Notes: generated from the sequence alone by a model not told the origin. Positions 37,834 through 48,100 are shown, counted from the stretch's first letter. The stretch: 64,000 nucleotides of DNA from Salinimicrobium sp963709775 (GCA_963709775.1 CAVPXS010000007.1:372001-436000); one strand, 5' to 3'. A program made the numbers and translations.

Positions 37834-38085
37834 ATCCAACTGAAAAAGAAGTGTCAAAAAGGGCATTTTTGACTGGTAATTCAAAGGTTATTCTATATAC
37901 TTCTTTGGTAGATTACCTCTTTTTTAGAGTTGAAATTTCTTCCTGAAACGGCATTTCTGGAGGATATATTTAACCAGGTTAATAAGAAAATCTCCAAGTC
38001 AGGTTCCAAAATCTTTTGAAAAATGGTTAAAGCTCCGTATTTCGGGGATCTATTGATTCTTCAATCTTGATTCATTACTTAAAAC
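37834..38085. other. Non-coding gap after the LysE gene; only a weak inverted repeat seen
   Basis: About 250 nt with no open frame I can support. GTCAAAAA and TTTTTGAC (37851-37871) form an 8-bp inverted repeat with a short loop, possibly a poor terminator because no T-run follows. Nothing else is recognised before the tRNA terminator. Confidence 0.4.
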
Positions 38086-38115
38086 AAAAAAAGCCCCTTA
38101 AAAAAGGAGCTTTTT
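38086..38115 (-). terminator. Rho-independent terminator of tRNA-Cys
   Basis: On the minus strand AAAAAGCTCC, an A/T loop, then GGGGCTTTTTTT. The stem contains one G-T pair. It begins immediately at the encoded CCA end. Confidence 0.8.
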
Positions 38116-38188
38116 GGAGGCATCGAGCGGATTCGAACCGCTGTACGAGCTTTTGCAGAGCTCTGCCTAGCCACTCGGCCACGATGCC
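38115..38188 (-). tRNA. tRNA-Cys (GCA), with encoded CCA
   Basis: Cloverleaf on the minus strand: acceptor GGCATCG/CGATGCC, D-stem GCC/GGC, anticodon stem GAGCT/AGCTC with loop CTGCAAA (anticodon GCA), T-stem AGCGG/CCGCT with loop TTCGAAT, discriminator T followed by genomic CCA. Length 74 nt. A TACATTTG -7 element lies 18 nt upstream. Confidence 0.96.
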
Positions 38189-38205
38189 GTTTCAATAACG
38201 GAAGG

Positions 38206-38213
38206 CAAATGTA
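38206..38213 (-). promoter_or_regulatory. -7 element (TACATTTG) of tRNA-Cys
   Basis: Exact TAnnTTTG on the minus strand at a distance that places the start about 11 nt before the mature 5' end. Confidence 0.55.
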
Positions 38214-38271
38214 ATAAAATTTCTTTTTTTGAAGCCTATGCTTTTTACCTGCTTTGACAAAAAATGCAAAA

Positions 38272-38628
38272 TTACCTGCTTTTGCTTCTTTTTACAGTGA
38301 CCATGGCGACATTTCCGCCTATTGGTGGATTAATTTTTGACACATACACGGTTACTTTTTGAACAATGAGCAGTTCTTCAAGAACGCGGTTCAGGATCCT
38401 TTCGGCAACAGTTTCCAGCAATTTGGAGCGAATTGCCATTTCTTCCTTCACAATTTTATTCAAATGCACGTAATCAATAGTATCTTTTAATGCATCGGTC
38501 TTTGCAGAAAGTGAAAGATCTCCTTTCACTTTAAGGTCTACCTTGTAATCACTGCCAATCTGGCCTTCTTCCTCAAGGCATCCGTGATAGGCGAAGACTT
38601 TAATATTTCTGAGTTTAATACTTCCCAA
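38272..38628 (-). CDS. folB: Dihydroneopterin aldolase
   Basis: Folate synthesis enzyme that converts dihydroneopterin to hydroxymethyl-dihydropterin and glycolaldehyde. 118 residues, the usual size; tunnelling fold motifs are FAYHGCLEEEGQIGSDYKVD (catalytic Glu and Tyr region), TIDYVHLNKIV and the C-terminal KINPPIGGNV with the pterin-binding Lys and Pro-Pro. The start is TTG at 38626-38628; no in-frame ATG exists upstream. The 107-nt region to glnS is divergent and carries promoters for both. Confidence 0.93.
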   Translation of the reverse strand: MGSIKLRNIKVFAYHGCLEEEGQIGSDYKVDLKVKGDLSLSAKTDALKDTIDYVHLNKIVKEEMAIRSKLLETVAERILNRVLEELLIVQKVTVYVSKINPPIGGNVAMVTVKRSKSR

Positions 38629-38702
38629 AATCTTATTTTTTGCGAAGATATAAACAATTCAGAAGACAATCATGGAGCGGCGGAATTGATGTTTATTTTC
38701 TT

Positions 38703-38710
38703 TAATTTTG
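38703..38710 (+). promoter_or_regulatory. -7 element (TAATTTTG) of glnS
   Basis: Exact consensus 25 nt before the glnS ATG. Confidence 0.5.
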
Positions 38711-38735
38711 CCCTCTCAAAAAGAATTCACAAACT

Positions 38736-40412
38736 ATGGCCGAAGAAAAACGATCCCTCAATTTTATTGAGCAAATAATCGAAGAAGATCTAAAAAACGA
38801 TTATAAAAAAGAGGACCTGCAATTCAGGTTTCCACCTGAACCAAACGGATATCTTCATATTGGCCACGCTTCTTCTATTTGTCTGAATTTTGGACTGGGG
38901 GAGAAATATAATGCGCCGGTGAACCTTAGGTTTGACGATACCAATCCCATTAAAGAAGAACAGGAGTATGTTGATGCTATTAAGCGGGATGTGGAATGGC
39001 TCGGGTTTAAATGGGCTAAGGAATGTTATGCTTCAGATTATTTTCAGCAGTTGTATGACTGGGCGGTGATGATGATTAAAAGTGGCGATGCTTATGTTGA
39101 CAGTCAGGCTTCCGAAGTTATTGCTGAACAAAAGGGAACTCCAACTCAGGCAGGGAAGAACAGTCCCTACCGCGATCGATCTGTCGAGGAAAACCTTGAG
39201 CTTTTCAGAAAGATGAAAGATGGGGAGACAAAGGAAGGGGAGCACGTTTTAAGGGCAAAAATTGATATGGCTGCCAAGAACATGTTGATGCGTGACCCTG
39301 TAATGTACCGTACGCTGCACCGTAAACACCACCGTACAGGCAATGACTGGATGATCTATCCACTATACGACTGGGCCCATGGGCAAAGTGATTACATAGA
39401 ATCTGTTTCTCATTCTTTTTGTACACTCGAATTTCTGCCTCACAGGGAGCTTTATAACTGGTTCCTGGAAAAGGTGAGTTCTGCGGAAGATTTTCGCCCA
39501 AAACAGCGGGAATTTGCACGACGTAATCTTAGCCACACCATTGTAAGTAAAAGAAAACTCTTGCATCTGGTGGAAAAAGGAATAGTAAAATCATGGGATG
39601 ATCCAAGGATGCCTACCATTTCGGGCCTTAGGAGAAGAGGTTTTACACCTGATTCTATCCGGAAGTTCGCTGATACCATTGGAATCGCGAAAAGAGAAAA
39701 TATCATTGATGTTTCCCTTTTGGAATTCTGCATTCGGGAAGATCTTAATAAAACTGCGCCAAGGGTAATGGCTGTTCTTGATCCTGTAAAACTGGTGATC
39801 ACTAATTATCCCGAAGACGGGGAGGAGTGGCTGGAAGCCGAAAACAATCCTGAAGATGAATCTGCAGGTTCAAGAAAAGTGCCTTTTTCCCGCGAACTAT
39901 ATATTGAGCAGGAGGATTTTAAGGAAGAAGCTAACCGAAAGTTTTTCAGGCTAACCCTTGGAAAGGAAGTAAGACTAAAGAACGCTTATATTATTAAGGG
40001 CGAGAAAGTAGTGAAAAATGATGCAGGAGACATTGTAGAGATCCACTGTACTTATGATCCAAAAAGCCAAAGTGGTAGCGGTACCGAAGAATCTATGCGT
40101 AAGGTAAAGGGAACCCTGCACTGGGTTTCGGCCAAACACGCAATAGAGGCGGAGGTAAGGCTTTACGACAGGTTGTTTAGTGTAGAGTCACCCGATGCCG
40201 ACAAGGAGAAGGATTTTCTTGACTTTTTAAATCCTGAATCCCTCAAGGTTATCACTGCATATCTGGAACCGAGCCTTCAAAATGTGGAGCCTTTGGATAA
40301 ATTTCAGTTTCAAAGATTAGGATATTTTAACGTTGATAAGGAGAGCAGCAAAGATCATTTGGTCTTTAACCGCACTGTGACACTGAGGGATTCTTGGGGA
40401 GGCAAGAATTAA
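38736..40412 (+). CDS. glnS: Glutamine-tRNA ligase
   Basis: Class I aminoacyl-tRNA synthetase of 558 residues that charges tRNA-Gln directly. HIGH motif in PPEPNGYLHIGHASS (about 33-47), the GlnRS-specific DDTNP loop, and the KMSKS equivalent TIVSKRKLLHL (about 268-278), followed by the two anticodon-binding beta-barrels. With gltX also in the window, the organism uses direct glutaminylation, so an amidotransferase for Gln-tRNA would not be required. Confidence 0.97.
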   Translation: MAEEKRSLNFIEQIIEEDLKNDYKKEDLQFRFPPEPNGYLHIGHASSICLNFGLGEKYNAPVNLRFDDTNPIKEEQEYVDAIKRDVEWLGFKWAKECYASDYFQQLYDWAVMMIKSGDAYVDSQASEVIAEQKGTPTQAGKNSPYRDRSVEENLELFRKMKDGETKEGEHVLRAKIDMAAKNMLMRDPVMYRTLHRKHHRTGNDWMIYPLYDWAHGQSDYIESVSHSFCTLEFLPHRELYNWFLEKVSSAEDFRPKQREFARRNLSHTIVSKRKLLHLVEKGIVKSWDDPRMPTISGLRRRGFTPDSIRKFADTIGIAKRENIIDVSLLEFCIREDLNKTAPRVMAVLDPVKLVITNYPEDGEEWLEAENNPEDESAGSRKVPFSRELYIEQEDFKEEANRKFFRLTLGKEVRLKNAYIIKGEKVVKNDAGDIVEIHCTYDPKSQSGSGTEESMRKVKGTLHWVSAKHAIEAEVRLYDRLFSVESPDADKEKDFLDFLNPESLKVITAYLEPSLQNVEPLDKFQFQRLGYFNVDKESSKDHLVFNRTVTLRDSWGGKN

Positions 40413-40504
40413 TGCTGTGTAAGCCGGGTTTTCAATTAAGAATAATTTAGCATTGCATTTTAGATATTAACCGGTTATTAACAGCGCCGCAGGACTCATT
40501 GAAG

Positions 40505-40512
40505 TATATTTG
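40505..40512 (+). promoter_or_regulatory. -7 element (TATATTTG) before the YtxH-holin triad
   Basis: Exact consensus 34 nt before the ATG at 40546; supports that start over the frame's upstream GTG. Confidence 0.5.
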
Positions 40513-40545
40513 GTTGTAGTATTAATCTTAATAACAACGAATATC

Positions 40546-40959
40546 ATGGCAAAATCAGGAAGTACTTTTTTAGCATTGCTAACCGGGGCAGCAATTGGAG
40601 CCGGCCTTGGAATGTTATATGCCCCTGAAAGTGGAGAGGAAACCAGGAGAAAACTGGGAGAAAATGCGAAAAAAACTCAGGACGACTTAAATAAACGATA
40701 CCGGGAAACTTCATCAAATCTCAGTCAGAAGGCTAAGAAGGCTAAATCCGATTTTGAGCAGAGACTGGAAGAAACTTTGTCTTCAGCAAGTTTCAAAGCA
40801 GATGAGATTCTTAGCAGCCTTGAAGTAAAACTTGAGGAGCTTAAAAAGCAGAATTCCAAGTTTCAGAAAGATCGCAAAAGCGAATCAGATGATAAGGCAA
40901 ACGTTGATGAAAGCGTAGCATCCAAAGGAAATAAGAACACAGGTAGTGCTGCAGTCTAA
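40546..40959 (+). CDS. YtxH domain-containing protein
   Basis: A 137-residue protein from the ATG at 40546. N-terminal Gly/Ala-rich membrane segment (FLALLTGAAIGAGLGMLYAP, residues 6-25) followed by the YtxH signature GEETRRKLGENAKK and a long charged amphipathic coiled coil. The family is linked to general stress response in Firmicutes; here its function is unknown. First of three tightly packed genes with the holin-family and 75-residue proteins. Confidence 0.88.
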   Translation: MAKSGSTFLALLTGAAIGAGLGMLYAPESGEETRRKLGENAKKTQDDLNKRYRETSSNLSQKAKKAKSDFEQRLEETLSSASFKADEILSSLEVKLEELKKQNSKFQKDRKSESDDKANVDESVASKGNKNTGSAAV

Positions 40960-40965
40960 GCGTTT

Positions 40966-41415
40966 ATGGCGTTCGAAAGAATATCTGACAACCTACAGCA
41001 GTTAAACGAGAACATTAAAGACTTTGCGCAAAGCAGCGCAGAGTACTATAAACTTGATCTCTTTAGCAAGAGCATGAAAGGAACTACTGCTGCCATTAAA
41101 GGGGCGGCAATAGCTTTTTTCATGCTTTTCGCTTTGTTGTTCCTTTCCATAGCTATTGCAGTAGCTCTTAGCAACTGGATCGATTCCCCAAGTTCAGGAT
41201 TTTTCATAGTAGCTGGATTTTATCTTTTATTAGGTCTTTTCTTCGTCTTCTTTGGCAGTAAAGTACTTATGAAAGCAATCCTACCGGGAGCTTCAAAAAA
41301 GTTCTTCCAGGAGCCCGAGAAGAAGCCGAAGGTTGAACATCCCGAATTTACAGAACAGGTGGATTATGAGACAGACGAGATCATTATAAAGAATAACGAT
41401 AATGAGAGAGTATAA
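40966..41415 (+). CDS. Phage_holin_3_6-family (putative actinobacterial-type holin-X) membrane protein
   Basis: The 149 residues comprise an amphipathic N-terminal helix, two membrane helices (about 45-68 and 80-103, separated by a short NWIDSPSS loop), and a charged C-terminal tail. The Pfam name suggests a phage holin, but this type is chromosomal and widespread with YtxH proteins, so I read it as an envelope protein. It starts 6 nt after the YtxH gene and overlaps the next gene by 14 nt. Confidence 0.85.
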   Translation: MAFERISDNLQQLNENIKDFAQSSAEYYKLDLFSKSMKGTTAAIKGAAIAFFMLFALLFLSIAIAVALSNWIDSPSSGFFIVAGFYLLLGLFFVFFGSKVLMKAILPGASKKFFQEPEKKPKVEHPEFTEQVDYETDEIIIKNNDNERV

Positions 41416-41629
41416 GAATTTCAAAGAAATAGACCGTGATCTTAAACTTCTCAAACTTCAAAAGGAGATAGATAAGGAAAGAGTACTCTTAAGTTACAAT
41501 CAAACAAAAGAAAGTCTTTCTCCCAAGCGCATTATTAAAAGTGCTGCCGGGAGTATATTTAAAAACGCACTGGTCCTCAAAGGTGCGACCTCTGTACTTG
41601 GATTTATAGGAGAAAAGTTCGGTAAATAA
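41402..41629 (+). CDS. Small conserved protein of the YtxH-holin triad (possibly DUF6327)
   Basis: The 75-residue protein opens with a charged helical half (EIDRDLKLLKLQKEIDKERV) and closes with a more hydrophobic half (AAGSIFKNALVLKGATSVLG). It overlaps the holin-family gene by 14 nt, so translation is probably coupled. It fits my memory of the DUF6327 family found in the same order in flavobacteria, but I cannot confirm this. No catalytic motif. Confidence 0.72.
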   Translation: MREYKNFKEIDRDLKLLKLQKEIDKERVLLSYNQTKESLSPKRIIKSAAGSIFKNALVLKGATSVLGFIGEKFGK

Positions 41630-41645
41630 CTACTTTAGATAATTA

Positions 41646-42668
41646 TTACTGCTGGTTTTCATTATCTCCTTCTTCCTGTTCTCCGGGAAGTTGTGGTGGC
41701 AGTTGTTCCCTTTTCTTGCGTACCTCTTTTTCTTTCCGTTTTTTCTCCCTTGCCGCATTTTCCTTTTTCATGGCTTCTCCAATTTGATTGGAGGCAGTAA
41801 AGGATGCGATCATGTTATTAAGCATATCGCTTCCTGTTTGAGGGGAATTAGGTAAAAGGATCAGGTTACTTTGTGTTTCTTCACCAAGAGACTGGAGCGT
41901 ATCATAATGCTGGGTAACTACAATAAGGGCAGAAGCCTCCTGAGAATTAATTCCAACATTATTTAAAACATCAACACTTTCTTCAAGTCCCCGGGCGATC
42001 TCCCGACGCTGGTCGGCAATTCCCTGTCCCTGTAGACGTTTACTTTCGGCTTCTGCACGGGCCTTGGCTACGATTTTGATCCTTTCGGCTTCAGCTTCAT
42101 ATTCTGCTGCTACTTTTTCCCTTTCCGAAGCATTAATACGGTTCATCGCGGCCTTTACCTGTACATCGGGATCAATATCGGTTACAAGGGTTTTTATGAT
42201 ATCATAGCCATATTCTTCCATGGCTTCGTTTAACTCGCGCTTTACTGCAATTGCAATATCATCTTTACGTTCAAAAACATCGTCCAGCTTCATTTTTGGA
42301 ACTTCTGCACGTACCACATCAAATACATACGAAGTTATCTGGTCATGAGAATTCTCCAGTTTATAGAAGGCGTCGTAGATCCTTGTGCTAATGACCTGGA
42401 ACTGTACAGAGATCTTCAGCTTCACAAAAACATCATCTTTGGTCTTGGTTTCAACCAGTACATCCAGTTGCTGTACCTTAAGGTTGATCCTGCCGGATAT
42501 CTGGTCGAAAACCGGTACTTTAAAATGCAAACCGCTGTTACTTATTCGCTGGAATTTTCCGAAGCGCTCAATGACCGCTGCGGTTTGTTGTTTTACTGTA
42601 AATATTCCTGAAAAAAGCACAATGAACGCGAAAACTACGAAGAGTGCTGTTAAGATTGTGGAGATCAT
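41646..42668 (-). CDS. SPFH/Band 7 (prohibitin/stomatin-like) membrane protein
   Basis: 340 residues: N-terminal membrane helix (about 4-25), Band 7 domain (TVKQQTAAVIERFGKFQRIS, DVVRAEVPKMKLDDVFERKDDI, YGYDIIKTLVTDIDPD), then the long Ala/Glu-rich coiled coil (EREKVAAEYEAEAERIK) and a charged Gln-rich tail. Such proteins form oligomeric membrane cages that organise proteases and lipid domains. No NfeD partner is adjacent. Convergent with the triad, 16 nt away. Confidence 0.92.
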   Translation of the reverse strand: MISTILTALFVVFAFIVLFSGIFTVKQQTAAVIERFGKFQRISNSGLHFKVPVFDQISGRINLKVQQLDVLVETKTKDDVFVKLKISVQFQVISTRIYDAFYKLENSHDQITSYVFDVVRAEVPKMKLDDVFERKDDIAIAVKRELNEAMEEYGYDIIKTLVTDIDPDVQVKAAMNRINASEREKVAAEYEAEAERIKIVAKARAEAESKRLQGQGIADQRREIARGLEESVDVLNNVGINSQEASALIVVTQHYDTLQSLGEETQSNLILLPNSPQTGSDMLNNMIASFTASNQIGEAMKKENAAREKKRKEKEVRKKREQLPPQLPGEQEEGDNENQQ

Positions 42669-42740
42669 GGTTGTAAGTTAATTTTAAGGAAAGATATAAA
42701 ATATTCAACTACATTAGCCCATCATTTTTAAAACGCAGTT

Positions 42741-43421
42741 ATGGATCCTAAGAAAGTTCTTCTTTTTGCAGGAATTTTGATGTTTTCTTTCAGTTCCCAG
42801 GCACAACGTAAGTTATGGGATGGAGAGTATAATAGATTGGGTTTACAGGGAGGTGTAAATCACTTCAATATTATCACAGATGATCTCCAGGTGACCCCAA
42901 AGGTGAGCTGGACGGCTGGTTTTACCACGCGTGCTTCTTTCTACAATGATTTCCAATTCGTTTACGGTATCAACTTCTACGACCTAAAAGTAGATATTGA
43001 CGGGCGTAAAAGACTGGAAGAAACATCTGCAAATTCCCTTATTGAGTATAGTATGATCGGCGTGCAGGGAAATTTCTTTGCCAGTTATAAATTAATTGAT
43101 CATTACCTGAGTGTGGAAGCCGGTCCTGTGGTGCAGGTTAACGGAAAACTGGAGGCAAGACAGGACAAGGAACTATACTATGTTGGAAACTACGACATCA
43201 ATGCAATCGATATTGAAAAAGTTTCTGCTTTTAATCTAAATCTTGCTGTAGGTATTAGCGGGGGAGGGGAAGCCGTCAAAATTTGGGCGCAATACCAGTA
43301 TGGTATCAACAACTTTTTCAAGGGACTTCATGATGAAGGCCTGCAGGAAAAAGATGCTTCTGTGCCATCCTTTAAAGGTAATATAAGTATGATCGCCGGT
43401 GGTGTCACCTTTTACTTGTAG
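42741..43421 (+). CDS. PorT-like outer-membrane beta-barrel protein
   Basis: 226 residues: signal peptide (about 1-22, ending SQAQ), then eight or so amphipathic strands (GLQGGVNHFNI, VSWTAGFTTRASFYNDFQFVYGINFYDLKV, FNLNLAVGISGGG) and a terminal FYL, typical of the Bacteroidota OMP_b-brl_2 group. True PorT belongs to the type IX secretion machinery; whether this is that protein or a paralogue cannot be decided here. Divergent from the SPFH gene; a long terminator follows. Confidence 0.8.
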   Translation: MDPKKVLLFAGILMFSFSSQAQRKLWDGEYNRLGLQGGVNHFNIITDDLQVTPKVSWTAGFTTRASFYNDFQFVYGINFYDLKVDIDGRKRLEETSANSLIEYSMIGVQGNFFASYKLIDHYLSVEAGPVVQVNGKLEARQDKELYYVGNYDINAIDIEKVSAFNLNLAVGISGGGEAVKIWAQYQYGINNFFKGLHDEGLQEKDASVPSFKGNISMIAGGVTFYL

Positions 43422-43436
43422 AAAATAAGAAACAAT

Positions 43437-43478
43437 AAAAAAAGCCATTTTTGATACCTTTCAAAAATGGCTTTTTTT
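43437..43478. terminator. Bidirectional terminator between the PorT-like gene and gltX
   Basis: 18-bp perfect stem (43437-43454 with 43461-43478) around a 6-nt loop, A-run on one side and T-run on the other; serves the convergent genes from both sides. Confidence 0.94.
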
Positions 43479-43494
43479 ATTGAATTTTTTCAGG

Positions 43495-45018
43495 CTATAA
43501 TTTTTCCTGAGCTCTTTTTAACCTGTCAATTGTTTCATCTTTTCCAATTGCAGCGGCGATCTCGAAAACATCTGGACCCTGCATGGCACCTACCAGCGAA
43601 AGCCTGAAGGGTTGCATGACCTTCCCAAAGCCTATTCCTTCGGAAGTTATCCAGGATTTTACTTTTTCCTGAACGTTTTCTGCAGTGAAATCCTCGGTCT
43701 CTTTTAGGAGTTGAATCACTGAGTCCATTAGTTCTGAAGTATCTTCTTTCCAGGCCTTTTTTGCAGCCTTTTCATCGTAGTTTTCGGGTGCGGTGAAGAA
43801 GTAGCTCCCCATGTCCCAGAAGTCGCTTAAAAACGTCGCTCTTTCTTTTAAAAGAGCAACTACTTTAACGGCGTATTCCTGGGAAGTAGAAATTCCTTTT
43901 TCTTCCAGGAGACGAACAAGATCTTTAGCCAGTTCTTCGTCATTGGCTTCCTGCATATAATGATGCTGGAACCATTTTGTCTTATCGGGATCAAACTTGG
44001 ATCCACCTTTGGAAACATGCTCCAGGGTGAATGCCTGGGTAAGTTCTTCCAGGGTGTAGATTTCTTTTTCTGTTCCACCGCCGGCATTCCAGCCAAGTAG
44101 GGCAAGCATATTAACTACTGCTTCGGGGAAGTATCCTTCCTCGCGGTATCCCGATGAAGCATCTCCCGACTTCGGGTCTTTCCATTCCAAAGGAAAAACC
44201 GGAAAGCCCATTTTGTCTCCGTCCCGCTTACTCAATTTTCCTTTGCCCTGTGGTTTAAGGATAAGGGGCAGGTGGGCGAATTTTGGAGCGGTCCAGTCAA
44301 ATGCTCTGTATAAAAGAACGTGCAGGGCGAGAGAGGGCAACCATTCTTCCCCTCGTATAACATGCGTGATCTTCATCAAGTGATCATCCACAATATTTGC
44401 CAGGTGATAAGTTGGCATACCGTCGCTTTTAAAAAGCACCTTATCATCCAGGATCTTGGTTTCAATGGTCATTTCCCCCCTAATTTCATCTTTAAGAGAC
44501 AAACTTTCATCTTCAGGGGTTTTAAAACGCACAACATAAGGCTCGCCTGCTTCTATTTTCTGCTTTACTTCAGCTTCCGGTAAAGAGAGAGAATTTTTCA
44601 GCTTTTGGCGGTTGTGCCAGTTATAGATAAAAGTTTTTCCTTCGGCCTCGTGGTTTGAACGATGTTGGTCAAGTTCTTCGGAAGTATCAAAGGCATAATA
44701 AGCATTTCCCGAGGCGAGCAGCTTTTCAGCATACTCCCGGTAAAGATTTTTACGCTCGCTCTGGCGGTAAGGACCTGCATCTTTTTCTTTCCCCGGGCCT
44801 TCATCAAACGGAATATTGCACCAGTTTAAAGATTCTATAATATATTCTTCGGCACCTTCGACATAGCGGGCCTGGTCTGTATCTTCAATACGCAGAATAA
44901 AATCTCCGCCGTGTTTTTTAGCAAACAGGTAGTTAAAAAGAGCTGTTCTAACTCCTCCTATATGTAATGGCCCGGTGGGGCTTGGTGCAAAACGCACCCT
45001 TACTTTTTCTGTAGACAT
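43495..45018 (-). CDS. gltX: Glutamate-tRNA ligase
   Basis: Class I synthetase of 507 residues charging tRNA-Glu. HIGH motif in PSPTGPLHIGGVRTALFN (about 11-28), KMSKS equivalent KLSKRDGDK (near 259), and the C-terminal helical anticodon-binding domain. A TATCTTTG -7 element lies 17 nt upstream. The sequence GDASSGYREEGYFPEAV near residue 285 is the usual Bacteroidota form. Intact. Confidence 0.97.
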   Translation of the reverse strand: MSTEKVRVRFAPSPTGPLHIGGVRTALFNYLFAKKHGGDFILRIEDTDQARYVEGAEEYIIESLNWCNIPFDEGPGKEKDAGPYRQSERKNLYREYAEKLLASGNAYYAFDTSEELDQHRSNHEAEGKTFIYNWHNRQKLKNSLSLPEAEVKQKIEAGEPYVVRFKTPEDESLSLKDEIRGEMTIETKILDDKVLFKSDGMPTYHLANIVDDHLMKITHVIRGEEWLPSLALHVLLYRAFDWTAPKFAHLPLILKPQGKGKLSKRDGDKMGFPVFPLEWKDPKSGDASSGYREEGYFPEAVVNMLALLGWNAGGGTEKEIYTLEELTQAFTLEHVSKGGSKFDPDKTKWFQHHYMQEANDEELAKDLVRLLEEKGISTSQEYAVKVVALLKERATFLSDFWDMGSYFFTAPENYDEKAAKKAWKEDTSELMDSVIQLLKETEDFTAENVQEKVKSWITSEGIGFGKVMQPFRLSLVGAMQGPDVFEIAAAIGKDETIDRLKRAQEKL

Positions 45019-45035
45019 AAGCTGGTTATTTTGGG

Positions 45036-45043
45036 CAAAGATA
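45036..45043 (-). promoter_or_regulatory. -7 element (TATCTTTG) of gltX
   Basis: Exact TAnnTTTG match on the minus strand, 17 nt before the gltX ATG. Confidence 0.55.
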
Positions 45044-45146
45044 AAGGATTCTTTAGGTTCTCGAAATGGTGCTGAAAATGTGGAGGTTGAAATGGAATCT
45101 CAAATAAAATTGTAATTTTAGGAGATTAAAAATGGGGGAGGGAAAA

Positions 45147-48100
45147 ATGGATAATTTCGAGATCTTACGAAAGAAGCTGGAGGCGTTTATAAGGAAGTTT
45201 TATCTCAACGAACTTCTTAAGGGTTTCATATTTTTTGTGGCCATTGGGCTGCTGTATTTTATACTAACACTTTTTGTGGAGCATTTGCTTTGGCTAAATT
45301 CTACCGGCCGCAGCATTCTTTTTTGGAGTTTTATTGCCGTGGAGGTTTTTCTCTTCGGAAGGTTTATTGTTTATCCATTGCTGAAGTTGTTTCGCATCTC
45401 CCGCGGAATTGACTACACCGAAGCTTCCCGTATTATAGGTCGCCATTTTCCTGAAGTCAATGACAAACTCCTGAATGTACTCCAACTGGATAAGAACGAT
45501 CGAAAGACAGATTTGCTGCTCGCTTCCATCGAACAAAAAGCCAATGAACTTCGTCCCGTTCCCTTTACAATGGCCGTGGATTTGCGAAAGAATGTTCCTT
45601 ACCTAAAATATGCTGCAATTCCTGTAATTATTATTCTCCTCATTGCCATTTCCGGAAGGACCGAAGTTTTTTCCGGTAGTTATGAGCGGGTAGTTAATTA
45701 CAAAACCGCTTATGAACCACCCGCGCCTTTCTCTTTTCAGCTTCGTAACGAGAATTTACAAATAAGAGAAAATGAGCCACTCACAATTCAGGTCAACACG
45801 AGTGGAAAGATTGTGCCGGAGGATGCCTCGATACATTATAACGGCCAAAGTTATTTTATGAAGCGGGTTTCCCCCGGAACCTTTGAATATACATTTGAAC
45901 CGGCGCACAAATCTTTTGATTTCAGTCTTTCTGCTAACAAAGTACGATCGGGCAACTATGAGGTGGAAGTTGTAGAGGTGCCAAAAATGCGGAATTTGAA
46001 AATGATTCTTGATTACCCTGTGCACACCGGGTTAGGGGAGGAGATAATCGAAGGTACTGGGAGTGCTACTGTGCCGGAGGGAACTCAAATTAATTGGGAA
46101 CTGGAAACTTCTTCCACCAAATCGGTCGAAATGCAGCTGCCCGATACTCTTCAAAAATTTGAAAAACAAGGGGATCTTTTTAGGTTTCAGAAAAGGATTA
46201 ATTCAACCGTTGATTACGGGATAAGCACTTCAAATGACAAGGTAAAGAACTTTGAAAACCTTAATTACCAGATAAGGTCCGTTAAAGATGAGCATCCCGA
46301 ACTTGTCCTGGAACATCAAATCGATTCCCTGGATGCCGATGCGCAGTATTTCTTCGGAAAAGTATCTGATGACTACGGAATTTCGGCGGTTAACCTGGTG
46401 GTTCAGACGATGGAATCTCCTGAAAATGAAAGAGTAGTGCGTCTTCCTTTCGGAAAAGGTAATATTGGAGAGTTTGTGAGTACTTTTCCTGATACCCTTT
46501 CCCTTGAAAAGGGTAAAAACTACCAGTTTTATTTTGAAGTTATTGATAATGACAGGATTAACGGGTATAAGAGAGTGAAAAGCAGACTTTTCACATACCG
46601 GGAGAAGACAGTTTCAGAAGAGAAGCAACAAAGACTTCAGGAGCAACAACAGGCTATAGAAGGAATGGATGGCTCCCTGGAGAAGATGAAACTTTCAGAA
46701 AAGGAATTGGAGGAATTGTCAAGACTTCAGAAGGAAAAAAAGGAACTGAGTTATAATGATCGTAAGAGGCTTGAAAATTTTCTTGAACGCCAAAAACAGC
46801 AAAACAGGCTGATGGAAAATTTTACCGAAAAGCTTAAACGGAATCTTGAGGAGGAATCTTCCCCTCAAAATACAGACCTGAAAAAAGATCTTGAAGAGCG
46901 ACTTTCAAATCGTGAAAAGGAGCTGGAAGAAAACGAAAAGCTTCTTGAGGAACTCGAAAAATATTCTGAAAAGATCCAGGAAGAAGGACTACAGGAAAAA
47001 TTGGAACAGCTTTCCAAAAACTCCCGAAATCAGGAAAGGAGTCTCGAACAACTTCTTGAGCTAACCAAAAAATATTACGTGCAGGAGAAGACTGCGAGAG
47101 TAGCCGAAAATCTGGAGGAATTGGGAGAGAAGCAACAAGATCTTGCAGAACAGGAAAAAGAAAATACTGAGGCTGCCCAGGATTCTCTTTCCAAAGAAAC
47201 TGAAGAAGCCTTTGAAGAACTAGAGGAGCTTCAAAAGGAAAATCAAGGGCTTAAGAAGCCTCTGGAAATTCCGGATAGCCAGGAAGAACAGGAGGATGTA
47301 AAAGAAGGGCAGGAAAAAGCCGGGGAGGAGCTTCAAAAGGAAAATAAAGAGGGCGCTAAAAAAGAACAGAAGAAAGCAGGTGAGAAGCTCAGGGAGATGG
47401 GTCAAAAGATGAAGCAACAAATGCAACAGGGAGGTATGCAACAAATGCAGGAAGATGTAACTATGCTAAGGCAAATCCTCGATAACCTGATCACCTTCTC
47501 TTTTGGGCAGGAAGATTTAATGGAGGACTTTAAAAAGGCCGGTAGCGATAATGCTTCTTTGCCGGGAAAACTTAGACGGCAGGATCTTTTAAGGGAACAT
47601 TTTCGGCACATTGATGACAGTCTTTACGCCCTTGCTTTGCGTAATGAAATGATTAGCGAACCTATTACCAAAAAGCTCATCGATGTGGATTACAGCCTTG
47701 ATCAAACCCTGGATCGTCTTTCCCAAACCGATATCAGGATGGGAGTAAGTAGTCAGCAATATGTAGTAACAGGAGCTAACGATCTGGCCTATTTATTGAG
47801 TGATATCCTGGGCAATATGGAAGAAATGCTCAACTCTTCGTCTTCACAAGGGGAGGGGCAGGGCCAGCAGCTTCAGGATATCATTCAGAAGCAAGGGGAA
47901 TTGAATGAGGAGATGCAGGAACAAATGAAAAAGGGCCAACAAAAACAGCAGGGCGGAGAATCGGGGGAAGAAGAAAGTGGTGAATTGTTCAGGATCTTTC
48001 AGGAACAGCAAATGTTGAGGCGGGCACTTGAGGAAAAGCTTAAGGAAGAAGGACAGAAAGGTGCGGGGAAAGGTATTCAAAAAGAAATGGAACAAATCGA

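Noticed and set aside
40966..41415. Holin-family protein as a sign of prophage
   Set aside because: No other phage gene is present, and this family normally accompanies YtxH proteins in chromosomes.
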